A stretch of DNA of 49,841 bases from Candidatus Dependentiae bacterium (GTDB lineage: Bacteria; Babelota; Babeliae; Babelales; Vermiphilaceae): assembly GCA_026389015.1 (NCBI GenBank), contig JAPLIR010000023.1:1-49841 (forward strand), written 5' to 3'. A model generated the notes under the pieces. The model searched no databases, was not told the DNA's origin, and was given only the letters and a program-made list of their open reading frames with translations. Shown here in pieces: positions 23,982-32,064 of the stretch (position 1 is the first letter of the stretch; each line of letters opens with the position of its first letter). The translations under genes and the position numbers were made by a program.

Positions 23982-24698
23982 TTATTTAGCAGTTTCGCTT
24001 GCTGCTTCAATTATTGCATTGAGGAGCAATGATGAGTAATCCACAACAGTTTTTACGTTTTCCTGTGATGGTGGCATGGTGTCTTGCATAGCAAGCGTAA
24101 AAGACATTGCGCCATTTTGTGCTGATTCTATCAAAGCAGGATCTACTTCTTTTCCTTGAATATCTTGATCGATGATTGCTTGGAAGGACTTTAACAATTC
24201 CTTAGCTGCATCACGTTGATCTTGAGTGAATTTTGCTTCGTTAAATCCTTTGCTGAAAGCATTTTTTAATGAGGCTTTAAGTTCATTGCGAAATGTTTCA
24301 TTGTTGAGCATGGTTTTTATAGCATTAGTGAGAGCTCCATATTTTTGTATGCCTAGTTGTGTTAATTTTGCTTGCTCTTCTTGCGCTTTTTGCATTTCTT
24401 CTTGCCACCGCTTTTGATTTTCTTCTCGTCGTTTTTTCTTTTCTGCCAATTTTTGTAATTCTTCTTCTTGTTGTTTTTTTGCTTCTTCTTGTGCTTTTCG
24501 TATTTCCTCTTGTGCTTTTCGTATTTCTTCTTCTTGTTGTTTTTGTTTTTCTTCCAGTTGTGCTTGTTGGTTCAAGCGGTCTCGTAATGTTTTTTTACCA
24601 GCAGTTTTACTAGCAGGAGCAGATTTTTTTTGTGGGGCTGCATGTAACCCAAGTCCGGTGCATGTTAGTAATGCAATAAAAAATATACTCTTTTTCAT
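23982..24698 (-). CDS. Secreted coiled-coil protein of unknown function
   Basis: A 238-residue protein. MKKSIFFIALLTCTGLGLHA is a signal peptide; residues about 40-115 are an extremely Glu/Lys/Gln-rich coiled coil containing two copies of EEIRKAQEE; the C-terminal 115 residues form a predicted helical domain (LTNAIKTMLNNETFRNELKASL and onward). No family recognised. AAGGAGAGAAGA precedes ATG on the minus strand. The plus-strand frames covering it are shadows caused by its low complexity. Confidence 0.8.
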   Translation of the reverse strand: MKKSIFFIALLTCTGLGLHAAPQKKSAPASKTAGKKTLRDRLNQQAQLEEKQKQQEEEIRKAQEEIRKAQEEAKKQQEEELQKLAEKKKRREENQKRWQEEMQKAQEEQAKLTQLGIQKYGALTNAIKTMLNNETFRNELKASLKNAFSKGFNEAKFTQDQRDAAKELLKSFQAIIDQDIQGKEVDPALIESAQNGAMSFTLAMQDTMPPSQENVKTVVDYSSLLLNAIIEAASETAK

Positions 24699-24847
24699 TC
24701 TTCTCTCCTTGAAAATAGGTTTATTATATTGGTTTTATCAAGCTTCATTGTCTATTTGAATATATCAAGGGGGGGGGTAATAAATCAATAATTTGATTAA
24801 ATTGCTAGCCAAGTGGTTATTGAGTCGTTCTTTTGAGGAGGAAATTT

Positions 24848-25117
24848 GTGTTAAAAGTGGGGTTTATGGGAGTGGCAAGGGATTTTTTTTCGAGTCTACT
24901 CTGAAATCAACTCGGAAGGTCTTTGCTTCAGAGTGCTTCAGTGTAGACTTTAGAGTCTTCAAGTATCTCAAGAATATTTGGCGTCGATCTTGTTTTTGTT
25001 GGACATTTGGCAAGTGCGATGGGTTCTGGCATACTAGTGGCGTTCTTTATCTTATTAATGACTGGCATGGCTCTATGCTGTTACCGCTGGTTGATAATGT
25101 TGATGAGAATAGGTTGA
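24848..25117 (+). pseudogene. Small membrane-protein gene with two in-frame stops
   Basis: GAGGAGG (24835-24841) stands 6 bases before GTG 24848. The frame reads MLKVGFMGVARDFFSSLL, then TGA (24902), 13 codons, TAG (24944), then 56 codons ending GILVAFFILLMTGMALCCYRW, a convincing membrane segment, and TGA at 25115. Both internal stops lie in a stretch with inverted repeats (AGTCTA/TAGACT and CTCTGAA/TTCAGAG, 24893-24949). An overlapping open frame (24793-25131) has no ribosome site and odd composition. I read this as a decayed gene; recoding is possible but unsupported. Confidence 0.45.
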
Positions 25118-25162
25118 CTGGAGATATTTAGGGTGTTCTTAACTACAGGGATATGGGGCAAT

Positions 25163-25525
25163 ATGACAAAGGAATTACTCATTATAACGATTGCAGGTAT
25201 TGCTTTGAGTGTTACGGCAGCGACTTTTTGTATGCAACGCATTGTGTATCCACGTTTTGCCAGGGCCTCTCAATGGCGGCCAGGGCTGGGAACGATAGCA
25301 GAGGAGCAAGCTAATGGCCCACGTGTGGTAGGGGGGCAATATAGTGGTGTGTATAATGAGGCGAGTGGGGTCTTATGTATTCAGCCGGATCACCACGAAG
25401 CAATGTTCTCACAGTCAGATTGTCATGAGGGGCTTGAGCAAATTCGCCATACACTCATGAGAATCCAATTCGCATCTCGGCCTATTAATATGAAGGGGCG
25501 GGTTTTGATTGCTGTGTCGCAATGA
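25163..25525 (+). CDS. Small membrane-anchored protein of unknown function
   Basis: A 120-residue protein if started at ATG 25163: MTKELLIITIAGIALSVTAATF is a signal anchor, followed by about 95 soluble residues rich in His, Cys and Gly (PDHHEAMFSQSDCHEG). GGGG lies 4 bases upstream. An in-frame GTG at 25133 with GGAG nine bases upstream would add 10 residues. No family recognised. It follows the stop-interrupted gene closely and may have formed a pair with it. Confidence 0.55.
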   Translation: MTKELLIITIAGIALSVTAATFCMQRIVYPRFARASQWRPGLGTIAEEQANGPRVVGGQYSGVYNEASGVLCIQPDHHEAMFSQSDCHEGLEQIRHTLMRIQFASRPINMKGRVLIAVSQ

Positions 25526-25589
25526 TAAAAAATTTATTCGACAGGGTAAGGTCAGGATCGTGGTTGGCGTAGTGATTTTGCGTAGACAC

Positions 25590-25619
25590 TTTACATAATC
25601 AATTTCTGCTCAGTATAGT
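25590..25619 (+). promoter_or_regulatory. Candidate promoter of the DOT1-like gene
   Basis: TTTACA (25590-25595), 18-base spacer, TATAGT (25614-25619), one mismatch in each box, followed by a leader of about 42 bases with TAAGGA before ATG 25668. Confidence 0.5.
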
Positions 25620-25667
25620 AATGCTAGTGAGTTTGAAGTTGTCCAACCCTTCTTGTAAGGAACTGTT

Positions 25668-26552
25668 ATGTATAAGAAAGTGTCTATAGGATTAGTTTTT
25701 CTTGTAAGTTTTTCAATGATTAATGCGGGTACAGATGCTACGTATGATGTGTATGGCTTTTACACCGATTTCAAAAAAGTAATGGAGGAGCTATGTCCAC
25801 CAGCGATTGCTGCGCAAATTTCTGATGAAGAACGTTCACGTGTGGCAGAAACAGGTGGCTCGCCAGTGTATGGCGAGATTATTTTTGATAGTATTACGGC
25901 GTTGCTCGCAGACATTAAGTTAACGGCGGATGATGTGTTTTATGACATTGGCAGCGGTCTAGGTAAGTTTGTATTGCAAGTGTATTTAATGACGCCGGCC
26001 AAAAAGAGTATTGGTGTTGAATATTCAAAATCACGTTGTGAGACATCACAGAAACTGAAATCTCGTGGCGAAAAAATATATAATGAGAGTTTTAAATTTG
26101 AAAACGGCATACGTAAAGTTTTTGGTAAACCTCAGTTAGCAAAAACAAAGAAAAAGACTTTTGAATATCGTAATGAAGATGCCTTAGAAGCTGATTTTTC
26201 TGATGCTACGGTGGCATTTACTTGTTCTACCTGTTTTGGTCCAGAATTTATGCAAAAGCTTACCGATAAACTTTCTGATAATGATGGCTTGCGCATTTTG
26301 TCGTTGAAAGAGTTACCTTATAATGAAGATGTTCATTATGTCAAGACACATATGCTTCCTATGACCTGGGTTAAAAATTCTCCTATACCAGTGTATATGT
26401 ACGAAGTTGATCATAGCAAAAAGGCCGTGAGATCTGATGCAAAAGCAGAAGAAAAACCGGTAGTAGCTGTGAAAACGGAAACGAAGTCTGAATCAAAGCC
26501 AGTAGCAGCAAAACAGGTTGCTAAAAATGCGACTGCTGTTAAGAAATCTTAA
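25668..26552 (+). CDS. DOT1-like (histone H3K79-type) methyltransferase with signal peptide
   Basis: DOT1 enzymes are SAM-dependent lysine methyltransferases of nucleosomal histone H3. The 294-residue protein opens with a signal peptide (MYKKVSIGLVFLVSFSMINA). Residues about 66-250 follow the DOT1 fold: VYGEIIFDSI (67-76) as in YGETSFDLV of DOT1L, then LTADDVFYDIGSGLGKFVLQV (from 85; SAM motif DIGSGLG 93-99), GVEYSKSRC (116-124), FGPEFMQKL (190-198) as in FGPEVDHQL, and a final PVYMYEVDHS like PVSYYLHTID. The Asn of NNFAFGP is replaced (CSTCFGP). The tail 251-294 is rich in Lys, Ala and Val, like linker-histone tails. AAGGA precedes ATG. Its 3' end overlaps the convergent tatD by 14 bases. 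Substrate is unproven; a host chromatin target is inference. Confidence 0.85.
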   Translation: MYKKVSIGLVFLVSFSMINAGTDATYDVYGFYTDFKKVMEELCPPAIAAQISDEERSRVAETGGSPVYGEIIFDSITALLADIKLTADDVFYDIGSGLGKFVLQVYLMTPAKKSIGVEYSKSRCETSQKLKSRGEKIYNESFKFENGIRKVFGKPQLAKTKKKTFEYRNEDALEADFSDATVAFTCSTCFGPEFMQKLTDKLSDNDGLRILSLKELPYNEDVHYVKTHMLPMTWVKNSPIPVYMYEVDHSKKAVRSDAKAEEKPVVAVKTETKSESKPVAAKQVAKNATAVKKS

Positions 26553-27348
26553 AAATTCTTAATGCATTTTTTGTTGTAGTATCGGCAATAGTTTCAAATG
26601 ATTCACTGCGCAGGTGTGCGATATATTCAGCAATAGTGCGCACCTGCAGTGGATGATTTTTTTTTCCACGAATGATTTGTGGTGGCAAGAATGGTGCATC
26701 AGTTTCGAGCACTATATTTTCTAAAGATATTTTACACACAATGTCCCTCAAATATAAATTTTTTGGATAGGTAATCGTGCCGCCAATTCCCAAAGCAAAG
26801 TTCCACGCAATGACTTGATCGGCAAAGTATTGTTGTTCAGAAAAACAATGAATAATGCCGCGCGTAATATGTCCTTTAAATTCTTCCAAACTGCGTAATG
26901 TTTCTTCTGCGGCATCACGTGTGTGCACGACGAGTGCAAGATCATTTTCGAGTGCTAATTCGATTTGTGCTTTAAACGCATCTTTTTGTCGTTGTAAATT
27001 ATAATCGGGATAGTGACGATCAAGTCCTACTTCGCCAATGCCAACAATACGATTAATTTCTTTTTTTTGTACAAGAACTTTCAATTCTTTAAAGTCATCC
27101 ATCCATGATGATGTGCAGTCATTAGGATGAATGCCGACGGTTGCATAAACAGCATCGTATTGTTGTGCGAGTGCAATGCAATTTAAACTTTCAATTAAAC
27201 TGGTGCCAACATTGATAATGCGAAAAACTTGATTGTCGGCAGCTTCTTGCACGATGACTTTTGCTGCGGATAGTTCTTCTGATGTGAGCGTTGAATCGAA
27301 ATCTTTTTTTACCATCGTATTAATATGACAGTGCGTATCAATAAGCAT
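26539..27348 (-). CDS. tatD: TatD-family metal-dependent DNase
   Basis: TatD enzymes are amidohydrolase-fold deoxyribonucleases. The 269-residue protein has the metal and catalytic motifs DTHCHIN, GEVGLDRHY, VVHTRDA, IIHCFSE and LETDAPFLPPQ. AAAGGA lies upstream of the ATG. It converges on the DOT1-like gene with a 14-base overlap of the 3' ends, so the two transcripts are antisense at their ends. Confidence 0.93.
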   Translation of the reverse strand: MLIDTHCHINTMVKKDFDSTLTSEELSAAKVIVQEAADNQVFRIINVGTSLIESLNCIALAQQYDAVYATVGIHPNDCTSSWMDDFKELKVLVQKKEINRIVGIGEVGLDRHYPDYNLQRQKDAFKAQIELALENDLALVVHTRDAAEETLRSLEEFKGHITRGIIHCFSEQQYFADQVIAWNFALGIGGTITYPKNLYLRDIVCKISLENIVLETDAPFLPPQIIRGKKNHPLQVRTIAEYIAHLRSESFETIADTTTKNALRIFKIS

Positions 27349-27433
27349 CGTGTGTCCTTTTTTTCATTCTTTGTAACAATCGAAATTTTCTTGCTGCACT
27401 TTGTTGTCAGTGTTTTATTAAATAATCCTGTAT

Positions 27434-27461
27434 TTGACAAACATATAAATGGAATTACTAT
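27434..27461 (+). promoter_or_regulatory. Candidate promoter of the HU gene
   Basis: A perfect -35 box TTGACA (27434-27439) is followed after 16 bases by TACTAT (27456-27461). The leader to ATG 27551 would be about 85 bases. The -10 match is moderate; TATGAT at 27461 is an alternative with too long a spacer. Confidence 0.5.
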
Positions 27462-27550
27462 ATGATACAGGGATTGAAAAATTTGAGAAGAGAGTTGCAA
27501 TAAGCAAGCAGTGTTTTAATCATTACTAACCATAATGTTGGGAGTATACA

Positions 27551-27838
27551 ATGAACAAAAGTGAGTTGATAAATTCACTCAGTGAAGAAACAACCTTTAG
27601 CAAAAAAGATATCACGCGTGTGCTTGATTCTTTTACGCGCATTATTGAGCGTACGCTCAAAAAAGGCGAAAAGGTTTCGTTGACAGGATTTGGCAGCTGG
27701 TGGATCTCATGTCGTCCGCCGCGCAAAGGTATCAATCCTGCAACAAAGCAACGCATTGACCTTCCTGCGGTTAATGTTCCAAGATTTAAAGCGGGAAAAA
27801 ATCTACGCGAAGTAGTAAGATCGGTTAAAATTGGTTAA
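27551..27838 (+). CDS. HU/IHF-family DNA-binding protein
   Basis: Small DNA-bending nucleoid protein of 95 residues. Family features: MNKSELINSLSEETTFSKKDI, GEKVSLTGFGSWW, the DNA-intercalating arm RPPRKGINPATKQRIDLPAVNVPRFKAG (its ends: RPPRKG and PRFKAG) and NLREVV at the end. The arm has Pro in NPAT as in HU. GGGAGTATACA before ATG is a good ribosome site. Monocistronic: promoter upstream and a strong terminator downstream. Confidence 0.93.
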   Translation: MNKSELINSLSEETTFSKKDITRVLDSFTRIIERTLKKGEKVSLTGFGSWWISCRPPRKGINPATKQRIDLPAVNVPRFKAGKNLREVVRSVKIG

Positions 27839-27872
27839 ATAATACTTTAACCATAGAAAATAGCTTTTACTT

Positions 27873-27906
27873 AAAAAGGTCGCATTTCGGTGCGGCCTTT
27901 TTTAAT
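27873..27906 (+). terminator. Rho-independent terminator of the HU gene
   Basis: AAAAAGGTCGCA (27873-27884) pairs with TGCGGCCTTTTT (27891-27902), one T-G pair, loop TTTCGG, ending in a run of T. Confidence 0.88.
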
Positions 27907-27989
27907 GCTTAATTTTGCAAGGTTTTGTTTTTACAGTATTATTGCATATGTGCCTGTTTAGGCCTCTCGAAATAAAAAAAGTTTGACCC

Positions 27990-28101
27990 CGCCGTCCTCC
28001 CTGAGGGCAGCGAACATTTGTGAGCGTACTTGAAGGGTATACAATTTTTTATGAAAAACCCTTCAACTTCGCCCTATGGGCTACATTCAGGGAAGACGGC
28101 G
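27990..28101. repeat. Dispersed palindromic intergenic repeat, copy 2
   Basis: A long imperfect palindrome in the 329-base gap between HU and serS. Outer arms CGCCGTCCTCCCTGA (27990-28004) and TCAGGGAAGACGGCG (28087-28101) pair in 14 of 15 positions; inner arms TTGAAGGGT (28030-28038) and ACCCTTCAA (28058-28066) pair perfectly. The outer left arm is identical to 22755-22769. The rest of the gap (28102-28160) shows only the serS ribosome site. Confidence 0.7.
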
Positions 28102-28167
28102 AGTGAGAATACTATTTTATTGCGAATGTGATAATAACTATAAGATTAAATGTTGTGGAGTCTATTA

Positions 28168-29406
28168 ATGATAGATCTAGCTTTATTACGAGATAAACCA
28201 GAAGAAATTATTGCCTTATTAAAGATAAAAGAACCTTCATTTGATGCGCAAAAACTTTTTGATTTAGATGCGCAGGTACGTTTATTAAGACTTGATGTTG
28301 AAGCGTTGCGCCATAAAAAAAATGAACTTTCAAAAGCAGGCCGCACCGGTATTACTGATGTATTGCGTGAGCAAGCAATTGCATTAAGCAAAGAACTCAA
28401 AGAAAAAGAACTCTTATTAGAGGATGTCGAAAAGGCATTCCAAGTTTTGAATCTCTCCTGTCCTAACATTCCTGATGCACAATTGCCGCACGGTGGCAAA
28501 GAAGCTAATAAGGTAATAAAAACAGTTGGGCAAAAACCTGAATTTACTTTTCCTATAAAAAATCACGTAGAGCTGGGCCACGCATTAGGTTGGTTTGATT
28601 TCACCGTTGCATCGCAAATTGCCGGTAGCAACTTTGCTTTGTATAAAGGTGATTCGGTTAAAATGCTCTACGCATTGACCATGTTAATGCTCAAAAATAA
28701 TATGAAGCATGGTTTTGAGCCGGTGTTGCCATCAGTGTTGGTGAATGCCAAATCATTAGAAGTTGCGAGTAATTTTCCTAAATTTAAAGATCAAGTCTAT
28801 GCCGTGCCTGAGGATGGTTTTTATTTAACGCCAACGGCTGAAGTTAACCTTGCCAATTTATATCGCGATAAAATTTTAATGGCCGATGAATTGCCTATTC
28901 GCATGACTGCATGGACAAGTTGTTTTAGACGCGAAGCGGGAACCTATGGCGCTCAAGAACGTGGATTGATTCGTATTCATCAATTTGAAAAAGTTGAACT
29001 GTACACTCTGTGTGAGCCAAAAGATTCTCCGTCCGAACAAGACCGCATGGTTGCATGCGCGGAAGATATCCTGCAGCAATTAGGATTGCATTACCGCATT
29101 AGTTTATTAGCAATGCAGGATTGTTCATTCCCATCGGCAAGAACCTACGACATTGAAGTGTGGTTGCCTGGTCAAAATGCTTACTACGAAGTTTCTTCCG
29201 TGAGTAATTGTACTGATTTTCAAGCCCGCCGTGGCATGATCCGTTATAAAAAAACGGTTGATGACAAAACACAATTGACGCATACTCTTAATGGATCATC
29301 GCTGGCATTGCCACGATTAATGGTTGCATTAATGGAAGTGTATCAACAGCCGGATGGTTCTGTTATGATCCCCGATGTCCTAAAAAAAGAATCACTTTTT
29401 AGCTAA
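28168..29406 (+). CDS. serS: Seryl-tRNA synthetase
   Basis: Charges tRNA-Ser (and tRNA-Sec where present). The 412-residue protein begins MIDLALLRDKPEE with the N-terminal coiled-coil arm that grips the long variable arm of tRNA-Ser (about 30-100), then the class II core: TPTAEVNL, motif 2 TSCFRREAGTYGAQERGLIR (quoted to 20), FEKVE, and motif 3 NGSSLALPRLMVALME. ATG 28168 is chosen for GGAG 7 bases upstream and for the canonical N-terminus. DUF58 gene follows after 15 bases. Confidence 0.96.
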   Translation: MIDLALLRDKPEEIIALLKIKEPSFDAQKLFDLDAQVRLLRLDVEALRHKKNELSKAGRTGITDVLREQAIALSKELKEKELLLEDVEKAFQVLNLSCPNIPDAQLPHGGKEANKVIKTVGQKPEFTFPIKNHVELGHALGWFDFTVASQIAGSNFALYKGDSVKMLYALTMLMLKNNMKHGFEPVLPSVLVNAKSLEVASNFPKFKDQVYAVPEDGFYLTPTAEVNLANLYRDKILMADELPIRMTAWTSCFRREAGTYGAQERGLIRIHQFEKVELYTLCEPKDSPSEQDRMVACAEDILQQLGLHYRISLLAMQDCSFPSARTYDIEVWLPGQNAYYEVSSVSNCTDFQARRGMIRYKKTVDDKTQLTHTLNGSSLALPRLMVALMEVYQQPDGSVMIPDVLKKESLFS

Positions 29407-29421
29407 GTTTTTGCAGGCTTT

Positions 29422-30291
29422 ATGATTTCCAAAGAGATTTTAAAGAAGATTAAGCAGATTGAGCTCTCTACGCGTCGACTACTCAGCGGGTCGTTGGTAG
29501 GGGATAGTCGTTCCGCAATTAAAGGTTCTGGCCTTGAATTTGACCAAATTCGAGAATATCAGTTAGGCGACGATGTGCGCTTTATTGATTGGAAGTCGTC
29601 GGTGCGTATGGATAAAATCCTGGTCAAACAGTATAGAGAAGAGCGTAACCGCACCGTTCTTTTGGCCGTTGATGTGTCGAGCTCAATGTTTTTTTCTTCT
29701 GGTGATCAATTAAAGAGCGAGAGCGTTGCTCAGATTGCCAGTGTGTTGGCCTTGGTTGCTTCTTATGGTAAAGATCAGGTCGGGCTTATATTATTTTCCG
29801 ATGATGTTGAGCTTTGTATTCCGCCAGCCTCAGGCAGGAGTCATGTTCGCAAAATAATGGAAACCGTTCTCAGCCATGCCCAATCACAAAAAAAGACTAA
29901 TATTTGCGCAGCCTTAAGGTATGCCGTGAATTTGAAGAGAAAAGATGTTATACTGTTTGTACTGTCCGATTTTATCGGCAATGACTTTAGCAAAAGTTTA
30001 GGCCTTGCGGCTAGTCGTTATGACGTCGTGGCAATGCGTTGTGTGGATGCCCATGAGCAGAAATTTCCTGCCGTTGGCTTTCTTGAATGTCAAGATAGTG
30101 AGACAGGTCAATCGCTGGTGCTCGACGCTCGTGGCAAGGGTGTGCGGTCGATTAATGCTTTTTTGCATGCATGGCGTTCCGAGCAGGATGCTCTGTTTAA
30201 GAAATATGGGGTTGATTGTATTGAAATCACCAGCCGCCAAGATTTTATGGGTGATTTGATTAAATTTTTCAGACGGCGGATGAGGTATTAG
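29422..30291 (+). CDS. DUF58/vWA-domain protein
   Basis: A 289-residue protein of the DUF58 family, which contains a von Willebrand A fold and is usually encoded with MoxR AAA+ ATPases. It has the family N-terminal core LSGSLVGDSRSAIKGSG and REYQLGDDVRFIDWKSSVR, then the MIDAS-like AVDVSSSMFF (about 96-105). The MoxR gene that normally precedes it is not in the window; serS stands in its place. The next gene (1 base downstream) encodes a membrane partner, so the pair is cotranscribed. Role in envelope or metal-insertion chaperoning is proposed for the family but not established. Confidence 0.9.
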   Translation: MISKEILKKIKQIELSTRRLLSGSLVGDSRSAIKGSGLEFDQIREYQLGDDVRFIDWKSSVRMDKILVKQYREERNRTVLLAVDVSSSMFFSSGDQLKSESVAQIASVLALVASYGKDQVGLILFSDDVELCIPPASGRSHVRKIMETVLSHAQSQKKTNICAALRYAVNLKRKDVILFVLSDFIGNDFSKSLGLAASRYDVVAMRCVDAHEQKFPAVGFLECQDSETGQSLVLDARGKGVRSINAFLHAWRSEQDALFKKYGVDCIEITSRQDFMGDLIKFFRRRMRY

Positions 30292-30292
30292 G

Positions 30293-30811
30293 ATGGTATC
30301 AATAGAACCAGGTATGAATGAACAAGGTCTCTATACAATTTATGGGCCAATACATGTTCCTTTTTGGCAAACCAACGGCTTTTATTGGGCGGTTGGTACT
30401 GTTGTTATATGTTTAGTGCTCGTTTTGGCATGGTACACCATTGCCTGGTATCGGGCTAAACGATTGGTTTTGCCGCCGTGGGAAAGAACATTGCGGGCAT
30501 TAGTATTGCTCAAAAAAGACAATAGAGCGACCGTGGCTCAAGGTAAAGAATTTTATACTGAGCTGACCAGTTTGCTCAAAAAATATATGCACGAGCGGTA
30601 TGGCTTTGAAATGTACGAAAAAACTGACGAAGAATTTTTACGTTATATAGCATCAAAAAACTTTTCTGCTGACCTTTTGGCAGATTTAGAGACTATTTTT
30701 TCTGGCAGCATTACGATAAAATTTGCCAATGTTCAGGCAATGCAAGAGCAGATTGAGAGCGACTTTGTGCGCGCTACGTCTTTTGTTAAGCGCTCTATCC
30801 CGCGCAATTAA
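30293..30811 (+). CDS. DUF4381-like single-pass membrane protein
   Basis: A 172-residue protein with a periplasmic N-terminal stretch (PIHVPFWQTNGFYW), one membrane helix (about 32-54, AVGTVVICLVLVLAWYTIAW) and a cytosolic part with PWERTLRALVLL, FYTELTSLLKKYMHERYG and TDEEFL. This layout matches DUF4381-type partners of DUF58 proteins in MoxR-vWA operons. It starts one base after the DUF58 stop region. The usual downstream vWA membrane proteins (BatA/BatB-like) are absent here. Confidence 0.75.
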   Translation: MVSIEPGMNEQGLYTIYGPIHVPFWQTNGFYWAVGTVVICLVLVLAWYTIAWYRAKRLVLPPWERTLRALVLLKKDNRATVAQGKEFYTELTSLLKKYMHERYGFEMYEKTDEEFLRYIASKNFSADLLADLETIFSGSITIKFANVQAMQEQIESDFVRATSFVKRSIPRN

Positions 30812-30839
30812 TTTAAAAGTTACTATTTCAAGGAATTTC

Positions 30840-31994
30840 ATGCTTTATAATCACGCTGCTGATGCGCGTTCAGTGTATCTCCATTGGCCGTTTTGCCCTT
30901 ACAAATGCCACTTCTGCCCATTCGTGGCACTCGCATCGCACGATCAGTTCATGGGTCGCTATCACAATGCTTTGACCAAGGAAATTAAGGATTTTGGCGC
31001 GTTGTTTCAATCCAAACTGCCTTTGGAGACGCTCTATATAGGTGGTGGTACCCCGAGTACTTACCCTGACGATTTGCTACTTGACACGTTTGCTATACTA
31101 AAGGATATATGGACTTTTGATGAGTCATGTGAGGTGACTATAGAGGTTAATCCTGGCACGGTTCGAGTAGAACAATTGAGTTTGTGGAAAGCATTGGGTA
31201 TCAATCGATTGAGTATAGGAGTACAGAGTCTGAAGGATCCTGTATTGAAAAAATTAAATCGACATCAATCTGCGCAGGATGTCTTCACGGTGATTGATCA
31301 GGCAAAGGATCATTTTGATAATTTGTCGGTTGATTTTATTTTGGGATTGCCCGAAGTGTCATCGGCTGATTGGCGTGACCTTATACAGCAGGCGGTTACC
31401 TGGCCCATTAAACATATTTCGATTTATTTTTTGATGGTGCATGAGGATACCCCGCTTTATTTTGGAGTAAAGAAAAAAGCTATTACGTTGCCGTGTGATG
31501 ATGAAGTTGTTGATCTTTATTATTGGACTATTGATTATTTAGCGCAACATGGTTTTGATCAGTATGAAATTTCTAATTTTGCGCGTGCTGGTTATGAATC
31601 GAAGCATAACAGTATGTATTGGGATCGCAAGCCTTATAAAGCTTTTGGATTAGGTGCCTGTGAATTTGATGGCACCATGAGATTACAGAATCAGAAAAAT
31701 TTGGGTAAATATCTTGACGGTGTTGAAAGGGGAGAGGACATCACAGTATTTTCAGAAACATTATCGTCTGAACAGGTATACCTAGAAAGGGTAATGCTTG
31801 GACTGCGTAGGTCGCAAGGCGTATCGTATCAAGATTTAATGGAAAATCTTTCTGAGCAACGTCAACATGATGTACGTGCAAAGATAGCATATTTGCAAGC
31901 AAGTGATTTTGTTATGGAGCGTTCTGGACGGTTATTGTTGACGCCAAAAGGTTTGGCTGTTGAAAACGATATTGTCGTGAAGTTGTCTTTATAG
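30840..31994 (+). CDS. hemW: HemW-like radical SAM protein
   Basis: HemW-family proteins resemble coproporphyrinogen III dehydrogenase but are thought to act as heme chaperones. The 384-residue protein has the radical SAM cluster site CPYKCHFC (Cys-x3-Cys-x2-Cys), IGGGTPS, the EVNPGTV strand, GVQSLKDPVLKKLNR, SVDFILGLP, HISIYFL and YEISNFARAGYESKHNSMYW (20 residues). The last cluster position reads FCPF instead of the common YCDF, and the HemN-type third Cys pattern is absent, favouring HemW. ATG 30840 has AAGGA 5 bases upstream; a longer frame start lies within the previous gene. Confidence 0.88.
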   Translation: MLYNHAADARSVYLHWPFCPYKCHFCPFVALASHDQFMGRYHNALTKEIKDFGALFQSKLPLETLYIGGGTPSTYPDDLLLDTFAILKDIWTFDESCEVTIEVNPGTVRVEQLSLWKALGINRLSIGVQSLKDPVLKKLNRHQSAQDVFTVIDQAKDHFDNLSVDFILGLPEVSSADWRDLIQQAVTWPIKHISIYFLMVHEDTPLYFGVKKKAITLPCDDEVVDLYYWTIDYLAQHGFDQYEISNFARAGYESKHNSMYWDRKPYKAFGLGACEFDGTMRLQNQKNLGKYLDGVERGEDITVFSETLSSEQVYLERVMLGLRRSQGVSYQDLMENLSEQRQHDVRAKIAYLQASDFVMERSGRLLLTPKGLAVENDIVVKLSL

Positions 31995-32064
31995 CAGTAT
32001 ATAATTTTTTTTAGTGTAAAACAGTGGTATTATTTTTAATTTTTTTATGAGCGGGGAACTATTT

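Noticed and set aside
24359-24613. Plus-strand Leu/Val/Phe-rich open frame resembling a membrane protein
   Set aside because: It is the antisense of a Glu/Lys/Gln coiled-coil region, which always yields hydrophobic shadow frames.
24793-25131. Open frame of 112 codons starting TTG
   Set aside because: No ribosome site, high Trp/Cys/Phe content, and the overlapping frame with a strong Shine-Dalgarno and a membrane helix is more convincing despite its stops.
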